Source of the DNA: Hydrogenophaga sp. BPS33 | Lineage (GTDB): Bacteria > Pseudomonadota > Gammaproteobacteria > Burkholderiales > Burkholderiaceae_C | Assembly (NCBI RefSeq): GCF_009859475.1 | Contig: NZ_CP044549.1 | Location: 4,960,001-5,024,000 of the forward strand | Length of the DNA: 64,000 nucleotides | Direction: 5' to 3' | Part shown: positions 51,731-60,138 of the stretch, one piece after another | Numbering within the stretch: the stretch's first letter is position 1 | Layout of the letters: the number at the start of each line of letters is the position of its first letter | Notes under the pieces: model-generated | The model's database searches: none | What the model saw: only the letters and a program-made list of their open reading frames with translations | Told to the model about the DNA's origin: nothing | Made by a program: the position numbers and the translations under genes

Positions 51731-51789
51731 GCGTCGGTTCGAGCGTCGGTGTCGTCGGTGCGCAGGCGCGCGTGGGAGCCGCGCGCAAG

Positions 51790-52044
51790 ATGTCGTCCAA
51801 TAGCACCATGACACCGATGCCCCACACCCACGGCGAGGACACCGAGCAGCGCCTCGTGGACCTCGAAATCAAGGCCAGCTACGCCGAAGACCTTCTGGAC
51901 AGTCTGAACCAGCTGGTGGCGCGCCAGCAGGAACAGATCGACCTGCTCCTGCGCGAGGTGCGCCACCTGCGTCAGCGCGGCGAACCCGAAGCCGCGCCCG
52001 GCGTGGCTCGCGACCCACGCGACGAGCTGCCGCCGCACTATTGA
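51790..52044 (+). CDS. slyX: SlyX family protein
   Basis: 84 residues from ATG 51790 (GGGAG 10 bases upstream); ATG 51808 and GTG 51772 are in frame. A short coiled coil EQRLVDLEIKASYAEDLLDS then LNQLVARQQEQIDLLLREVR is characteristic. It ends DELPPHY, like other SlyX proteins (PPHY). Function is unknown. It lies just before the lipid kinase gene. Confidence 0.85.
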   Translation: MSSNSTMTPMPHTHGEDTEQRLVDLEIKASYAEDLLDSLNQLVARQQEQIDLLLREVRHLRQRGEPEAAPGVARDPRDELPPHY

Positions 52045-52050
52045 GAAGGT

Positions 52051-53070
52051 GTGAATGCACCCGCCATGGCTGCTCATCCCGCCCAAGCGCCCATGCACAC
52101 GAACACGACCACGTCGCTGGCGTACGACGCCACCGCCCCCCTGCACTTCATCGTCAACGACGCCTCGGGTAACCAGGAACTGGACGGCCTGGCCGACAGC
52201 ATCGCCTGCGCCCTGCGCGCGGCGGGCCGCCATGGCGAGGTGCACGTCTGCCCTCCAGCGCAGTTGGCGCGCATGAGTGCCGAGCGCGCGCAGCAAGCCA
52301 GGGCCACGCGCTCGGCCATCGTGGCCGTGGGTGGCGACGGCACCCTCAACACCGTCGCACAAGCGGCCCACGCCGCGGGCTGCGCCATGGGCGTGGTCCC
52401 GCGCGGCACCTTCAACTACTTCGCCCGCACGCACGGCATCGCCAGCGAACTGCCACAAGCCCTGGCCCAGTTGCTGGCGGCGCAACCCGCGCCGGTGCAG
52501 ATCGCGGCCGTCAACCAGCAGGTGTTCCTTGTGAATGCCAGCGTGGGCCTGTACCCCGACCTGCTAGAAGACCGCGAAGCCTGGAAAGCACGCTTTGGGC
52601 GCAGCCGCCCCGTGGCGCTGTGGGCCGCGGCCGCCACCTTGCTGCGCGCGCAGCGCCGCCTGCGCTTGGAGATCGCGCTGGACGGACAGGTGCGCCGCGT
52701 GCGCACCCTCACGCTGTTCGTGGGCAACAACCGGCTGCAACTCGAGCAGCTGGGCGCACAGGTGAATCCGCTCACTGGTGCTGAGAACGGCCACATCACC
52801 GCGGTGATGCTCAAGCCCATCGGCATCCTTGGAATGCTGCGCCTGATGGCGCGCGGCGCCATGGGCTCGCTCGGCGATGACGACAGCGTCGAGCGGTTCG
52901 AATTCCAGGACATGGCGATCAAGCCCGCCCGCCTGCTGCGCAAACGGACCATGAAGGTGGCGTTCGACGGCGAGGTCACGCGCATGGCACCACCGCTGAA
53001 TTTCCGTGTGCTGCCACAGCCTCTTTTTCTGCTCAAACCCGCGGCCGGCAACACCGCAGCGGCGGCATGA
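52051..53070 (+). CDS. Diacylglycerol kinase/sphingosine kinase family lipid kinase
   Basis: 339 residues if the GTG at 52051 is used; ATG 52066 is an alternative, and neither has a well-spaced ribosome site. The catalytic domain shows AIVAVGGDGTLNTVAQAAHA and MGVVPRGTFNYFARTHGI, followed by the beta-sandwich with LTLFVGNNRLQLE. It phosphorylates a lipid or related alcohol with ATP. It overlaps the phosphoesterase gene by 4 bases (ATGA), so the two are co-translated. Confidence 0.9.
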   Translation: MNAPAMAAHPAQAPMHTNTTTSLAYDATAPLHFIVNDASGNQELDGLADSIACALRAAGRHGEVHVCPPAQLARMSAERAQQARATRSAIVAVGGDGTLNTVAQAAHAAGCAMGVVPRGTFNYFARTHGIASELPQALAQLLAAQPAPVQIAAVNQQVFLVNASVGLYPDLLEDREAWKARFGRSRPVALWAAAATLLRAQRRLRLEIALDGQVRRVRTLTLFVGNNRLQLEQLGAQVNPLTGAENGHITAVMLKPIGILGMLRLMARGAMGSLGDDDSVERFEFQDMAIKPARLLRKRTMKVAFDGEVTRMAPPLNFRVLPQPLFLLKPAAGNTAAAA

Positions 53071-53891
53071 GCGTCAGTCACCAGAAGGGCAGCCCCGTGA
53101 ACTGCATCCTGCACCTGTCGGATCCGCACTTCGGTACCGAAGTGACGGAAGTGGCACAGGCCGTCACGCGCCTGGCCCACCAGTTGCGGCCCGATCTGGT
53201 CGTGCTCTCCGGCGACATCACCCAACGTGCACGCACGGCGCAGTTTGCCGCCGCGCGCGCCTTCATGGACGGCCTTGAAGCGCCGCGACTGGTGGTACCG
53301 GGCAACCACGACATTGCGCTGTTCAACCTGTGGGGCCGGTGGAGGCGGCCCTACGCGGGTCACCGCGCTGCGTTCGGCGACGAGCTCGAGCCGGTGTTCC
53401 GCAGCCCCGCGCTGCTGGTGTTGGGCGTGAACACCACACGCGCGCACCGGCACAAGAACGGCGAGGTTTCCACCGATCAGATTCACCGTGTGGCCCAGCA
53501 ACTCCACACCGCCACACCGCAACAGCTGCGCGTGGTGGTGGTGCACCAGCCGATCGAGGTGATGCACGAACAGGACGCGCCCGACCGGTTGATCGGACAC
53601 GCGCAAGCCCAGGCCCGATGGGCCGAGGCAGGCGCCGACATGGTGTTGGGCGGGCACATCCACCTCCCCTACGTCATGCCCTTGCCCGGGCTGGCACGCC
53701 CAATGTGGGTCGTTCAGGCAGGCACCGCGGTTTCCAGGCGTGTGCGCCCCGAGGCGCCGAACTCGGTCAACCTGGTGCGCTGGCACGCCGCCGACGGCAC
53801 CTGCGTGGTGGAGCAGTGGGACTACGACGCCACTCGGCACCTGTTCGAGCCGGTGCGCGTCACGAATATCACGCCGCAGCGACCTCGCTAA
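53067..53891 (+). CDS. Calcineurin-like metallophosphoesterase
   Basis: 274 residues. Metal motifs in order: ILHLSDPHFG, VVLSGDITQRA, VVPGNHDIALFN, VVVHQPIEVMH and GGHIHLPYV. It belongs to the class III phosphodiesterase-like group. Coupled to the lipid kinase gene, it could remove a phosphate from the same lipid pool or act on a cyclic nucleotide; the substrate is not evident. Confidence 0.92.
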   Translation: MSVSHQKGSPVNCILHLSDPHFGTEVTEVAQAVTRLAHQLRPDLVVLSGDITQRARTAQFAAARAFMDGLEAPRLVVPGNHDIALFNLWGRWRRPYAGHRAAFGDELEPVFRSPALLVLGVNTTRAHRHKNGEVSTDQIHRVAQQLHTATPQQLRVVVVHQPIEVMHEQDAPDRLIGHAQAQARWAEAGADMVLGGHIHLPYVMPLPGLARPMWVVQAGTAVSRRVRPEAPNSVNLVRWHAADGTCVVEQWDYDATRHLFEPVRVTNITPQRPR

Positions 53892-53985
53892 CGAGAGAGG
53901 TGGGGCTCACACCACAACGCACACACATCCTGCGTGACATCCCCGCCCGACAAGACGAAGATCGCTGTCACAAGGGGGTTTTTGA

Positions 53986-56900
53986 ATGTCCGAAGCACGC
54001 GTCGGGAACGAACTGCACACGCCACACGCCGGCGATCCGCCGGGTGTCGAGCGCCCGCGCCGCCAGCGTCGGCGTTGGTGGCTCTGGGCCTTGCTGGCCC
54101 TGCTGCTGCTGGGAGCGGTGGCGGCCCTGCTGTTGCGGCGCGAACTGCACACATCCCATTGGCAGGCGCGCGAAATCCACCGCTACGCCGCGACCTTGCG
54201 CCACCATGTGGCCCCCGGCGCGGCCGAGGCCATCCAGTTTCCGCTGCACGGGCCGTTCGACGAGCGTCTGGGCTATACCGAGATTCCCGGTTTCCTCACC
54301 CGTCTGCGGGAACGCGGCTTCGAAGTCACGGCGCAATCGCGCCAGAGCGAGGCCCTGCGCGAGCACATGGAGCGCGGCTGGTTTGCACCCTACGCGGAAA
54401 AGACCCGCGCCGGCCTGACCGTGCTCGACTGCAACCGCGAGCCCATGCACGCGTTTCGCTACCCCTTCCGGCACTTTGAGGATTTCGAGAGCGTGCCACC
54501 GGTGCTCGTGCAGACCTTGCTCTTCATCGAAAACCGCGACCTGCTCGACCCCACGCGCCCCGAGATGAACCCGGCGGTGGACTGGTTGCGCTTCACCCGT
54601 GCCGTGATCGCGCAGGTGGGCAGCCGCATCAACCCCGACATCGACGCGCACGGCAGCAGCACCCTGGCCACGCAGATCGAGAAATACCGCCACTCGCCCG
54701 ACGGCATCACCCACGATGTGCGCGAGAAACTGCGCCAGATGGCCTCGGCCTCGGTGCGCGCCTACCAGCAGGGCACCGACACCCTGCCGCCGCGACGCCA
54801 GCTGGTGCTGGACTACCTGAACACCGTGCCGCTGTCGGCCGCGCCGCGCCATGGCGAAGTGCATGGCCTGGGCGATGGCTTGTGGGTGTGGTTCGGCACC
54901 GATTTCGAGCGCGCCCGCGCGGCTCTCTCGTCCACCGACGACAGCCCGGCCCTTGCGACCGAACGCGCTGTGGTGCTGCGCCAGGCGGTGGCCTTGATGA
55001 TCGCCCACCGCCGGCCTTCGTGGTACCTGGCACAGGGCCGCGCCGAGCTCGACAGCGCCACCGACGCCCACCTGCGCCTGCTGGCCGACGCCGGCCTCAT
55101 CGATTCCCAGTGGCGCGACGACGCGCTGCGCCAGCGGCTGGTGTTCCGCGACATGGTGCGCGACCCGCCCCTGCTGCCCACCACCGCCAGCAAAGGCACC
55201 AGCGCCGTGCGCACGCGGCTCGCCAGCCTGCTGGGCAGCTCGCTCTACAGCCTGGACCGGCTCGACGCCGACGCCGGCGCCACCCTCGACGGCAAACTGC
55301 AGGAAGCCGTGAGCACCTACCTCGGCCGCCTGGACGACCCGGCCTTCGCGCGCTCGCAAGGGCTGATGGGCGAGCGCCTGCTGCAACCCGGCAACCTGGG
55401 CGAGGTGCACTACAGCTTCACGCTGCTGGAGCGCACCCCACAAGGCAACCTGTTGCGGACACAGACCGACACCACCCAGCAGCCGCTGGACATCAACGAA
55501 GGCAGCAAGCTCGAACTCGGCTCCACCGCCAAGCTGCGCGTGCTCGCCACCTACCTCGAACGGGTGGCCGAACTGCATGCCCGTCTTGCCCCGCTCCCCC
55601 CCGAACAGCTGCGCGCCACCGAAACCCACCCGCAAGACAGCCTGTCGCGCTGGGCCGTGCAGCACCTGCTGGCCGCCAACGACCGCAGCCTGGACGCAAT
55701 GCTTGACGCCGCGATGGAGCGGCGCTTCTCCGCCAGTCCGAACCAGGCCTTCTTCACCGGCGGCGGCCTGCACACCTTCCACAACTTCAACCGCAGCGAC
55801 GATGCGCGCTCGCCCAGCCTGCGCGAGGCCATGCAGGCCTCCATCAACCTGCCTTTCGTGCGCCTGCTGCGCGAGATCGTGCAGCACACCCTGCACCAGG
55901 ACCCCGACGGCACCGCGCGGCTGCTGAGCGACCGCCTCGACCCGCGCCGCGAAGCCTACCTGGCACGCTTTGCCGACCGGGAAGGCAAGGTTTTCCTGCG
56001 CCGCTTCTGGCGCAAGACCGACCAGCGCAGCCCCGACGAACTGCGCGCCCTGCTGTTCGATGGCTTGCGCCCCGGCGCCGAGCGCCTCGCGGCCGTGTTC
56101 CGCTACCTCGACCCCGAGGCGTCCCCCGAAGCACTGGCCAGCTTTCTGGCGCTGCGGCTGGGCGAACAAGCACCCGACGCGGCCCGCGTCGCCCTCTTGC
56201 ACCAGCGCTACGCGCCCGAGGCCATGGACCTGCCCGACCGGGGCTACGTGGCGCGCGTACACCCGCTCGAACTCTGGCTCGTGGCCTACCGCCTGCGCCA
56301 TCCCGAGGCCACGCTCGAGCAGGCCAACGCCGCCAGTGCTGCTGAGCGCCAGGCGGTCTACCGCTGGCTCTTTCGCACCCGTGCCAAGGACGCGCAGGAC
56401 AACCGCATCTACACCATGCTGGAAGTCGAGGCCTTCCTCGACATCCACCGCCGCTGGGCGCGCCTGGGCTATCCCTTCGGGCACCTGGTGCCCTCGCTGG
56501 CCACGGCGCTGGGCAGTTCGGGCGACCGGCCAGCCGCGCTGGCCGAACTCATGGGCATCATCGTCAACGGCGGCGTGCGCCTGCCCACGCACCGCATCGC
56601 CGACCTGCGCCTGGCATCGGGCACCCCCTGGGAAACCGCGCTGCGCCCCCAGGGTCCGACGGGCGAGCAGGTGATGGCGCCCGAGGTTGCAAGGGCGCTG
56701 CGCAAGGCCCTGTCCGAGGTCGTCGAAGCCGGCACCGCAAGGCGTTTGGCGGGCAGCTTTCGCACGCGTTCTGGCGAGGACCTGTCACCCGGCGGCAAGA
56801 CCGGCACCGGTGACAACCGCGTGGTGGTGGGGGGGCGCGGTGGCACGGCGCTCAACCGCACCGCCACCTTCGTGTTCTTCCTCGGGCCGCGGCACTTCGG

Positions 56901-57048
56901 CACCATCACGGCCTATGTGGTCGGGCCGCATGCGGCCGATCATCGCTTTACCTCTGGCCTGCCCGTGCAGATCCTGCGTTCGATGGGGCCGGTGCTGCTG
57001 GCCCATCTGGATGGCGGTCCGGGCAGCGGCTGCCGGCGCGAGCCTTGA
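53986..57048 (+). CDS. Class A penicillin-binding-protein-like transglycosylase/transpeptidase
   Basis: 1020 residues. One membrane anchor (WWLWALLALLLLGAVAALLL, about residues 31-50). A GT51-like domain: motif 1 reads ENRDLLDP with Glu182 (usual EDxxFxxH) and motif 2 GSSTLATQIEKY (usual GGSTITQQLxKN). The C-terminal half has all three transpeptidase motifs: STAK (Ser513/Lys516), SIN (619-621) and KTG (938-940, in KTGTGDN). So it probably polymerises and cross-links peptidoglycan, though the altered glycosyltransferase motif questions that half. It stands alone between the phosphoesterase and bestrophin genes. Confidence 0.85.
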   Translation: MSEARVGNELHTPHAGDPPGVERPRRQRRRWWLWALLALLLLGAVAALLLRRELHTSHWQAREIHRYAATLRHHVAPGAAEAIQFPLHGPFDERLGYTEIPGFLTRLRERGFEVTAQSRQSEALREHMERGWFAPYAEKTRAGLTVLDCNREPMHAFRYPFRHFEDFESVPPVLVQTLLFIENRDLLDPTRPEMNPAVDWLRFTRAVIAQVGSRINPDIDAHGSSTLATQIEKYRHSPDGITHDVREKLRQMASASVRAYQQGTDTLPPRRQLVLDYLNTVPLSAAPRHGEVHGLGDGLWVWFGTDFERARAALSSTDDSPALATERAVVLRQAVALMIAHRRPSWYLAQGRAELDSATDAHLRLLADAGLIDSQWRDDALRQRLVFRDMVRDPPLLPTTASKGTSAVRTRLASLLGSSLYSLDRLDADAGATLDGKLQEAVSTYLGRLDDPAFARSQGLMGERLLQPGNLGEVHYSFTLLERTPQGNLLRTQTDTTQQPLDINEGSKLELGSTAKLRVLATYLERVAELHARLAPLPPEQLRATETHPQDSLSRWAVQHLLAANDRSLDAMLDAAMERRFSASPNQAFFTGGGLHTFHNFNRSDDARSPSLREAMQASINLPFVRLLREIVQHTLHQDPDGTARLLSDRLDPRREAYLARFADREGKVFLRRFWRKTDQRSPDELRALLFDGLRPGAERLAAVFRYLDPEASPEALASFLALRLGEQAPDAARVALLHQRYAPEAMDLPDRGYVARVHPLELWLVAYRLRHPEATLEQANAASAAERQAVYRWLFRTRAKDAQDNRIYTMLEVEAFLDIHRRWARLGYPFGHLVPSLATALGSSGDRPAALAELMGIIVNGGVRLPTHRIADLRLASGTPWETALRPQGPTGEQVMAPEVARALRKALSEVVEAGTARRLAGSFRTRSGEDLSPGGKTGTGDNRVVVGGRGGTALNRTATFVFFLGPRHFGTITAYVVGPHAADHRFTSGLPVQILRSMGPVLLAHLDGGPGSGCRREP

Positions 57049-57074
57049 CGAATCGCCCATTCACCGCGTCCTGC

Positions 57075-57101
57075 TGTCACAAAGCCGTGTGCCCATCCGT
57101 C
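57075..57101 (+). promoter_or_regulatory. ECF41-type promoter upstream of the bestrophin gene
   Basis: TGTCACA (57075-57081), a 16-base spacer, and CGTC (57098-57101), 40 bases before the bestrophin ATG. Identical in both elements and in spacing to the promoters of the ECF41 sigma gene and its decarboxylase partner. Confidence 0.75.
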
Positions 57102-57141
57102 TTGAAGGCGTTCCTCCCGCCAACCACAAGACGCCACACGC

Positions 57142-58155
57142 ATGAAGATCACGCGCTCCTACACCCTCGCCGAATTCCTCGACTGGACGCGGCGCAAGAC
57201 CTACATCCTCCTGGTTCTGGCCGCTATACCCGCCACGCTGTACCAGGTCTTCGGTCTCACATGGATCGCCGCGCCCTGGTCGGTCGCTGTGCTCTTGGGT
57301 ACAGCCACCTCGTTCATCGTCGGTTTCAAGAATTCGCAAACCTACCAGCGCACGGTTGAAGCCCAGCAGGTGTGGTCGTCGATCGTGGGCACCAGTCGGT
57401 ACTGGGGGCTCATCTGCCGCATGTTCCCCACCCAAACCGCCCTGTCTGCCACGCTCATCCACCGCCATCTCGCCTGGTTGGCGGTATTGCGCCACCAGTT
57501 GCGCCAGCCGCGCATTTGGGAATCCGCGAACAGCCGCGCCAATGCCGAATACCGCCGGAAGAACTTCACCGTGCACGAGCACAGCATGTCGCTCGAAGAC
57601 GAGTTGCAAAGCCTGCTGAACGAGTCGGAATTGCACCAGGTTCTGGGCACGCAGAACAAGGCCAGCCTGTTGCTCGCATTGCAGAGCGAGGACCTGCGCG
57701 CGCTGTACGCCCGGCAAGAGCTCGCCGTGCTGCACCACACCGAACTGCAGAAGACCATCAAGGAACTTCTGGACCAGCACAGCCGGGTGGAACGCATCAA
57801 GAACTTTCCCTATCCGCGTCAGTACGCGACCATCAATACCCTCTTCGTCTGGTGCTTCGCCCTGCTGCTGCCGTTCTGTCTGGTGCGCGAATTCGACCGC
57901 CTCAACGACAGCGTGACGGGCCTGATGGCAGGCCATATGGTGTGGCTCTCCATCCCATTCAGCGTGTTGATTGCATGGATGTACTTGTCGCTCGACCAGG
58001 TGGGCGAGAGCACCGAGAACCCGTTCGAAGGTGGTGCCAATGACGTGCCCATCACCCACCTGAGCCGCGTGATCGAGCACGAACTGAAGGAGATGTTGGG
58101 GGAAGACGCGGGTTTGGCGCCCGCGCCTGCACCGCATCAGAAAATCCTGCTCTGA
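57142..58155 (+). CDS. Bestrophin family (YneE/RFP-TM) chloride channel-like membrane protein
   Basis: 337 residues. Bestrophin features: RRKTYILLVLAAIPATLYQ, GTATSFIVGFKNSQTYQRTV, a WSSIVGTSRYWG segment, a hydrophobic pair near 230-275 (FVWCFALLLPFCLV, MVWLSIPFSVLIAWMYL), and the conserved acidic EGGANDVPITHL region. Likely an inner-membrane anion channel. Its upstream TGTCACA-N16-CGTC promoter places it under the ECF41 sigma factor encoded 1.5 kb away. Confidence 0.9.
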   Translation: MKITRSYTLAEFLDWTRRKTYILLVLAAIPATLYQVFGLTWIAAPWSVAVLLGTATSFIVGFKNSQTYQRTVEAQQVWSSIVGTSRYWGLICRMFPTQTALSATLIHRHLAWLAVLRHQLRQPRIWESANSRANAEYRRKNFTVHEHSMSLEDELQSLLNESELHQVLGTQNKASLLLALQSEDLRALYARQELAVLHHTELQKTIKELLDQHSRVERIKNFPYPRQYATINTLFVWCFALLLPFCLVREFDRLNDSVTGLMAGHMVWLSIPFSVLIAWMYLSLDQVGESTENPFEGGANDVPITHLSRVIEHELKEMLGEDAGLAPAPAPHQKILL

Positions 58156-58184
58156 TGCGGGTGACGTTCAAGGACGAAGCGACA

Positions 58185-58646
58185 TCATGCGATCTCCTTT
58201 TCCACCACCGGTGCGCACATGCCGATGGCCATGCGGTTCCAGGCGTTGATCTGGGCAATGACCCAGTTGAGTTCGACGATTTCCTGATCGCTGAACTGGT
58301 CCTTGAGTGCCTCGAACTCGGCATCGCGCGCGCCATGGTGTTCCACCAGGCGCGTGAGGGTCTCGGCCCAGCCGAAAGCGGCGCGTTCGCGCGCGCTGTA
58401 CAGACCGGTTTCACGCCAGGTGCACAGGCTGTTGATGCGCTGCCAGGTCTCGCCGTGCTTGCGCAGGTCGCGCACGTGCATGTCGACGCAGAAGGCGCAG
58501 CCGTTGAGCTGCGACACGCGCGTCTTCACGAGCTCCATGAGGGCCGTGCCGAGTGAGGAATTGGCGGTGGTGGCGCCCACGGCAGCCATGGCCTGGTAGG
58601 CCTTGGGAGAAATCTGGGTCCAGGGAAGTCGGGGAGCATGGTGCAT
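58185..58646 (-). CDS. Carboxymuconolactone decarboxylase/AhpD-like protein
   Basis: 153 residues from ATG at 58646; the open frame runs far upstream without support. AhpD-type core: ALMELVKTRVSQLNGCAFCV with CxxC and a following DMHVRDLRKHGE; the rest matches alkylhydroperoxidase-like proteins. It lies directly downstream of the ECF41 sigma gene, the standard partner arrangement, and has its own TGTCACA-N16-CGTC promoter. A role in oxidative or antimicrobial stress is proposed for such pairs but not established. Confidence 0.92.
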   Translation of the reverse strand: MHHAPRLPWTQISPKAYQAMAAVGATTANSSLGTALMELVKTRVSQLNGCAFCVDMHVRDLRKHGETWQRINSLCTWRETGLYSARERAAFGWAETLTRLVEHHGARDAEFEALKDQFSDQEIVELNWVIAQINAWNRMAIGMCAPVVEKEIA

Positions 58647-58686
58647 GGTGTCGTCTCGATGAGAGTGGTTGGGAATACACACCCAA

Positions 58687-58713
58687 GACGACCCAGCGTC
58701 GCGGTTTGTGACA
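58687..58713 (-). promoter_or_regulatory. ECF41-type promoter of the decarboxylase-like gene
   Basis: On the minus strand TGTCACA (58713-58707), a 16-base spacer and CGTC (58690-58687), 40 bases before the start at 58646. It matches the published ECF41 promoter form. Confidence 0.8.
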
Positions 58714-58729
58714 GCGCCCAGGATTTTTT

Positions 58730-59641
58730 TCAAGGAGGCGGCACTGCGCCCGTGTCGCGGCCCAGCGCGGCGGCAATGCGCGCCAGCTTGTCCGGGTTGC
58801 GCTGCACGTGCAGCGTGAGGATGTGCTGGCCATCGGTCTCGAACGATTGCGCCGATTCCAGCGTATTCCCGATGAAGCGCAGCAACCCCCACTGCCCATT
58901 GAGCACCACCACTTCGAAGCGCACCGCATCGCCAAAGCGCCGGTGCGTGGCGTAGAAGAGTTGCGCGATGCGCCGGTTGCCCACGATCGGCACGCCGAAA
59001 CTGGGCACCTTGCCGCCGCCATCGCCGATGAGTTGTGCATCTTGCGCCAACAAGTCGGTGAGCGCGGCGAACCGGCCGCTGGCGGCCGCGTCGGCAAAGC
59101 CGCGCAGCAGGCGCAATTGCGCGTCGCGCGGCACGGCGTAGCGAGGCCGTGCGTCCTGCAGTTGCGCCTTGGCGCGGTGCACGATCTGGCGGCATGCGCT
59201 CTCGCTCTTGCCCAAGGCCTCGGCCACTTCGCCGTAGTCCGCGTCGAACACTTCGCGCATCAGGTACGCGGCGCGCGCCTCGGGCGAGAGGCGCTCCAGC
59301 AGGGTGAGAAAGGCCACCGACACATCGTCGGCGCGTTCCAGCATCTGCTCGGGCGAAGGCGACGATGTCTCGGCCATCAACGGCTCGGGCAGCCAGGTGC
59401 CCACGTAATGTTCGCGCTGCACCTTGGCGCTGCGTAAGCGGTCGATGGCCAGCCGCGTGGTGATGGTGACCAACCAGGCCTCGGCGCTCTCCAGGCCGTC
59501 GTGCGCACTCTCGTGCCAGCGCAGCCAGGCGTCCTGCACGACTTCTTCGGCCTCGGCCGACGAACCCAGCATGCGGTAAGCAATGCCCTGCAAGCGCGGG
59601 CGCAGACGGTGAAACGTGTTCAGGGTGGTGTTCTTCATCAT
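58730..59641 (-). CDS. ECF41-group RNA polymerase sigma factor with C-terminal SnoaL-like domain
   Basis: 303 residues. Sigma region 2 (GIAYRMLGSSAEAEEVVQDA, about residues 19-38) and region 4 (LSPEARAAYLMREVFDADYG, SACRQIVHRAKAQL), then a SnoaL-like domain. The three ECF41 hallmarks are present: WLPEP (83-87), DGGGK (207-211) and NPDKL (282-286). In known members the C-terminal domain replaces an anti-sigma factor. Its own promoter has TGTCACA-N16-CGTC, so it is autoregulated. Confidence 0.95.
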   Translation of the reverse strand: MMKNTTLNTFHRLRPRLQGIAYRMLGSSAEAEEVVQDAWLRWHESAHDGLESAEAWLVTITTRLAIDRLRSAKVQREHYVGTWLPEPLMAETSSPSPEQMLERADDVSVAFLTLLERLSPEARAAYLMREVFDADYGEVAEALGKSESACRQIVHRAKAQLQDARPRYAVPRDAQLRLLRGFADAAASGRFAALTDLLAQDAQLIGDGGGKVPSFGVPIVGNRRIAQLFYATHRRFGDAVRFEVVVLNGQWGLLRFIGNTLESAQSFETDGQHILTLHVQRNPDKLARIAAALGRDTGAVPPP

Positions 59642-59646
59642 GGGTA

Positions 59647-59673
59647 GACGCAGCGCGCCGCGGTGTTGTGACA
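59647..59673 (-). promoter_or_regulatory. ECF41-type promoter of the sigma factor gene
   Basis: On the minus strand TGTCACA (59673-59667), a 16-base spacer and CGTC (59650-59647). The -10 element ends only 5 bases before the ATG at 59641, so the transcript would be leaderless or nearly so. Confidence 0.75.
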
Positions 59674-59697
59674 CCGCGGCGCAAAGAACACACTCTA

Positions 59698-59717
59698 CGC
59701 CCACCCACCGGTGGGCG
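59698..59717 (-). terminator. Candidate hairpin after the small hypothetical gene
   Basis: Perfect 8-bp arms CGCCCACC and GGTGGGCG with a 4-base loop, 12 bases past the stop of the gene at 59730. No T-run follows, so intrinsic termination is uncertain. Confidence 0.35.
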
Positions 59718-59729
59718 GGTCACCACACT

Positions 59730-60074
59730 CTAGCGGTGCATGGCGGTTTCGGCTTCGTTGACCGCGTGGGTCTTGTCGTGGATGGCTGTGTGAAGCATGT
59801 TCACCAGATCCTTCACCGGCTGGATTTTCTTGCGTGAGATGCTGCTACCTGCTTGCTGGAGCCCCAGCAGTTCCTGGCACACCGCGTCCAGCTCGGCTTT
59901 CATCGCGTGGATTTCACACACGGCCTGGGCGATCGCTTGCTCGTCGGCCTTGATCTTCTGCGCCTCTACCACCAGGCGCACGAGTTCCTGGCCCGTCTCA
60001 CCTGGACCGTTGGGTCTGGAGACGCGCGATGGTCTGGGATGGAACAGGGGAGCGTTGTGGATATCCAGGGCCAT
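59730..60074 (-). CDS. Small hypothetical coiled-coil protein
   Basis: 114 residues from ATG at 60074 with a strong AAGGAGG 5 bases upstream. No family recognised. Mostly helical and charged (VEAQKIKADEQAIAQAVCEI then HAMKAELDAVCQELLGLQQA), with two Cys and no signal or membrane segment. It lies between the ECF41 sigma gene and the flavoprotein gene, in the same direction; no ECF41 promoter was seen before it. Confidence 0.75.
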   Translation of the reverse strand: MALDIHNAPLFHPRPSRVSRPNGPGETGQELVRLVVEAQKIKADEQAIAQAVCEIHAMKAELDAVCQELLGLQQAGSSISRKKIQPVKDLVNMLHTAIHDKTHAVNEAETAMHR

Positions 60075-60138
60075 GACTTCCTCCTTTGCGAGCGCAGCGC
60101 TTGTGTGTAAACGGCTCGCGGTGCACCGGGAGCCAATC

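Noticed and set aside
53969..53976. A TGTCACA sequence just upstream of the PBP-like gene
   Set aside because: No CGTC occurs 16-17 bases downstream, so it is not counted as an ECF41 promoter.
53968..56592. Long minus-strand frame opposite the PBP-like gene
   Set aside because: Low-complexity Gly/Ala/Arg-rich translation with no motifs; the plus-strand frame carries STAK, SIN and KTG.
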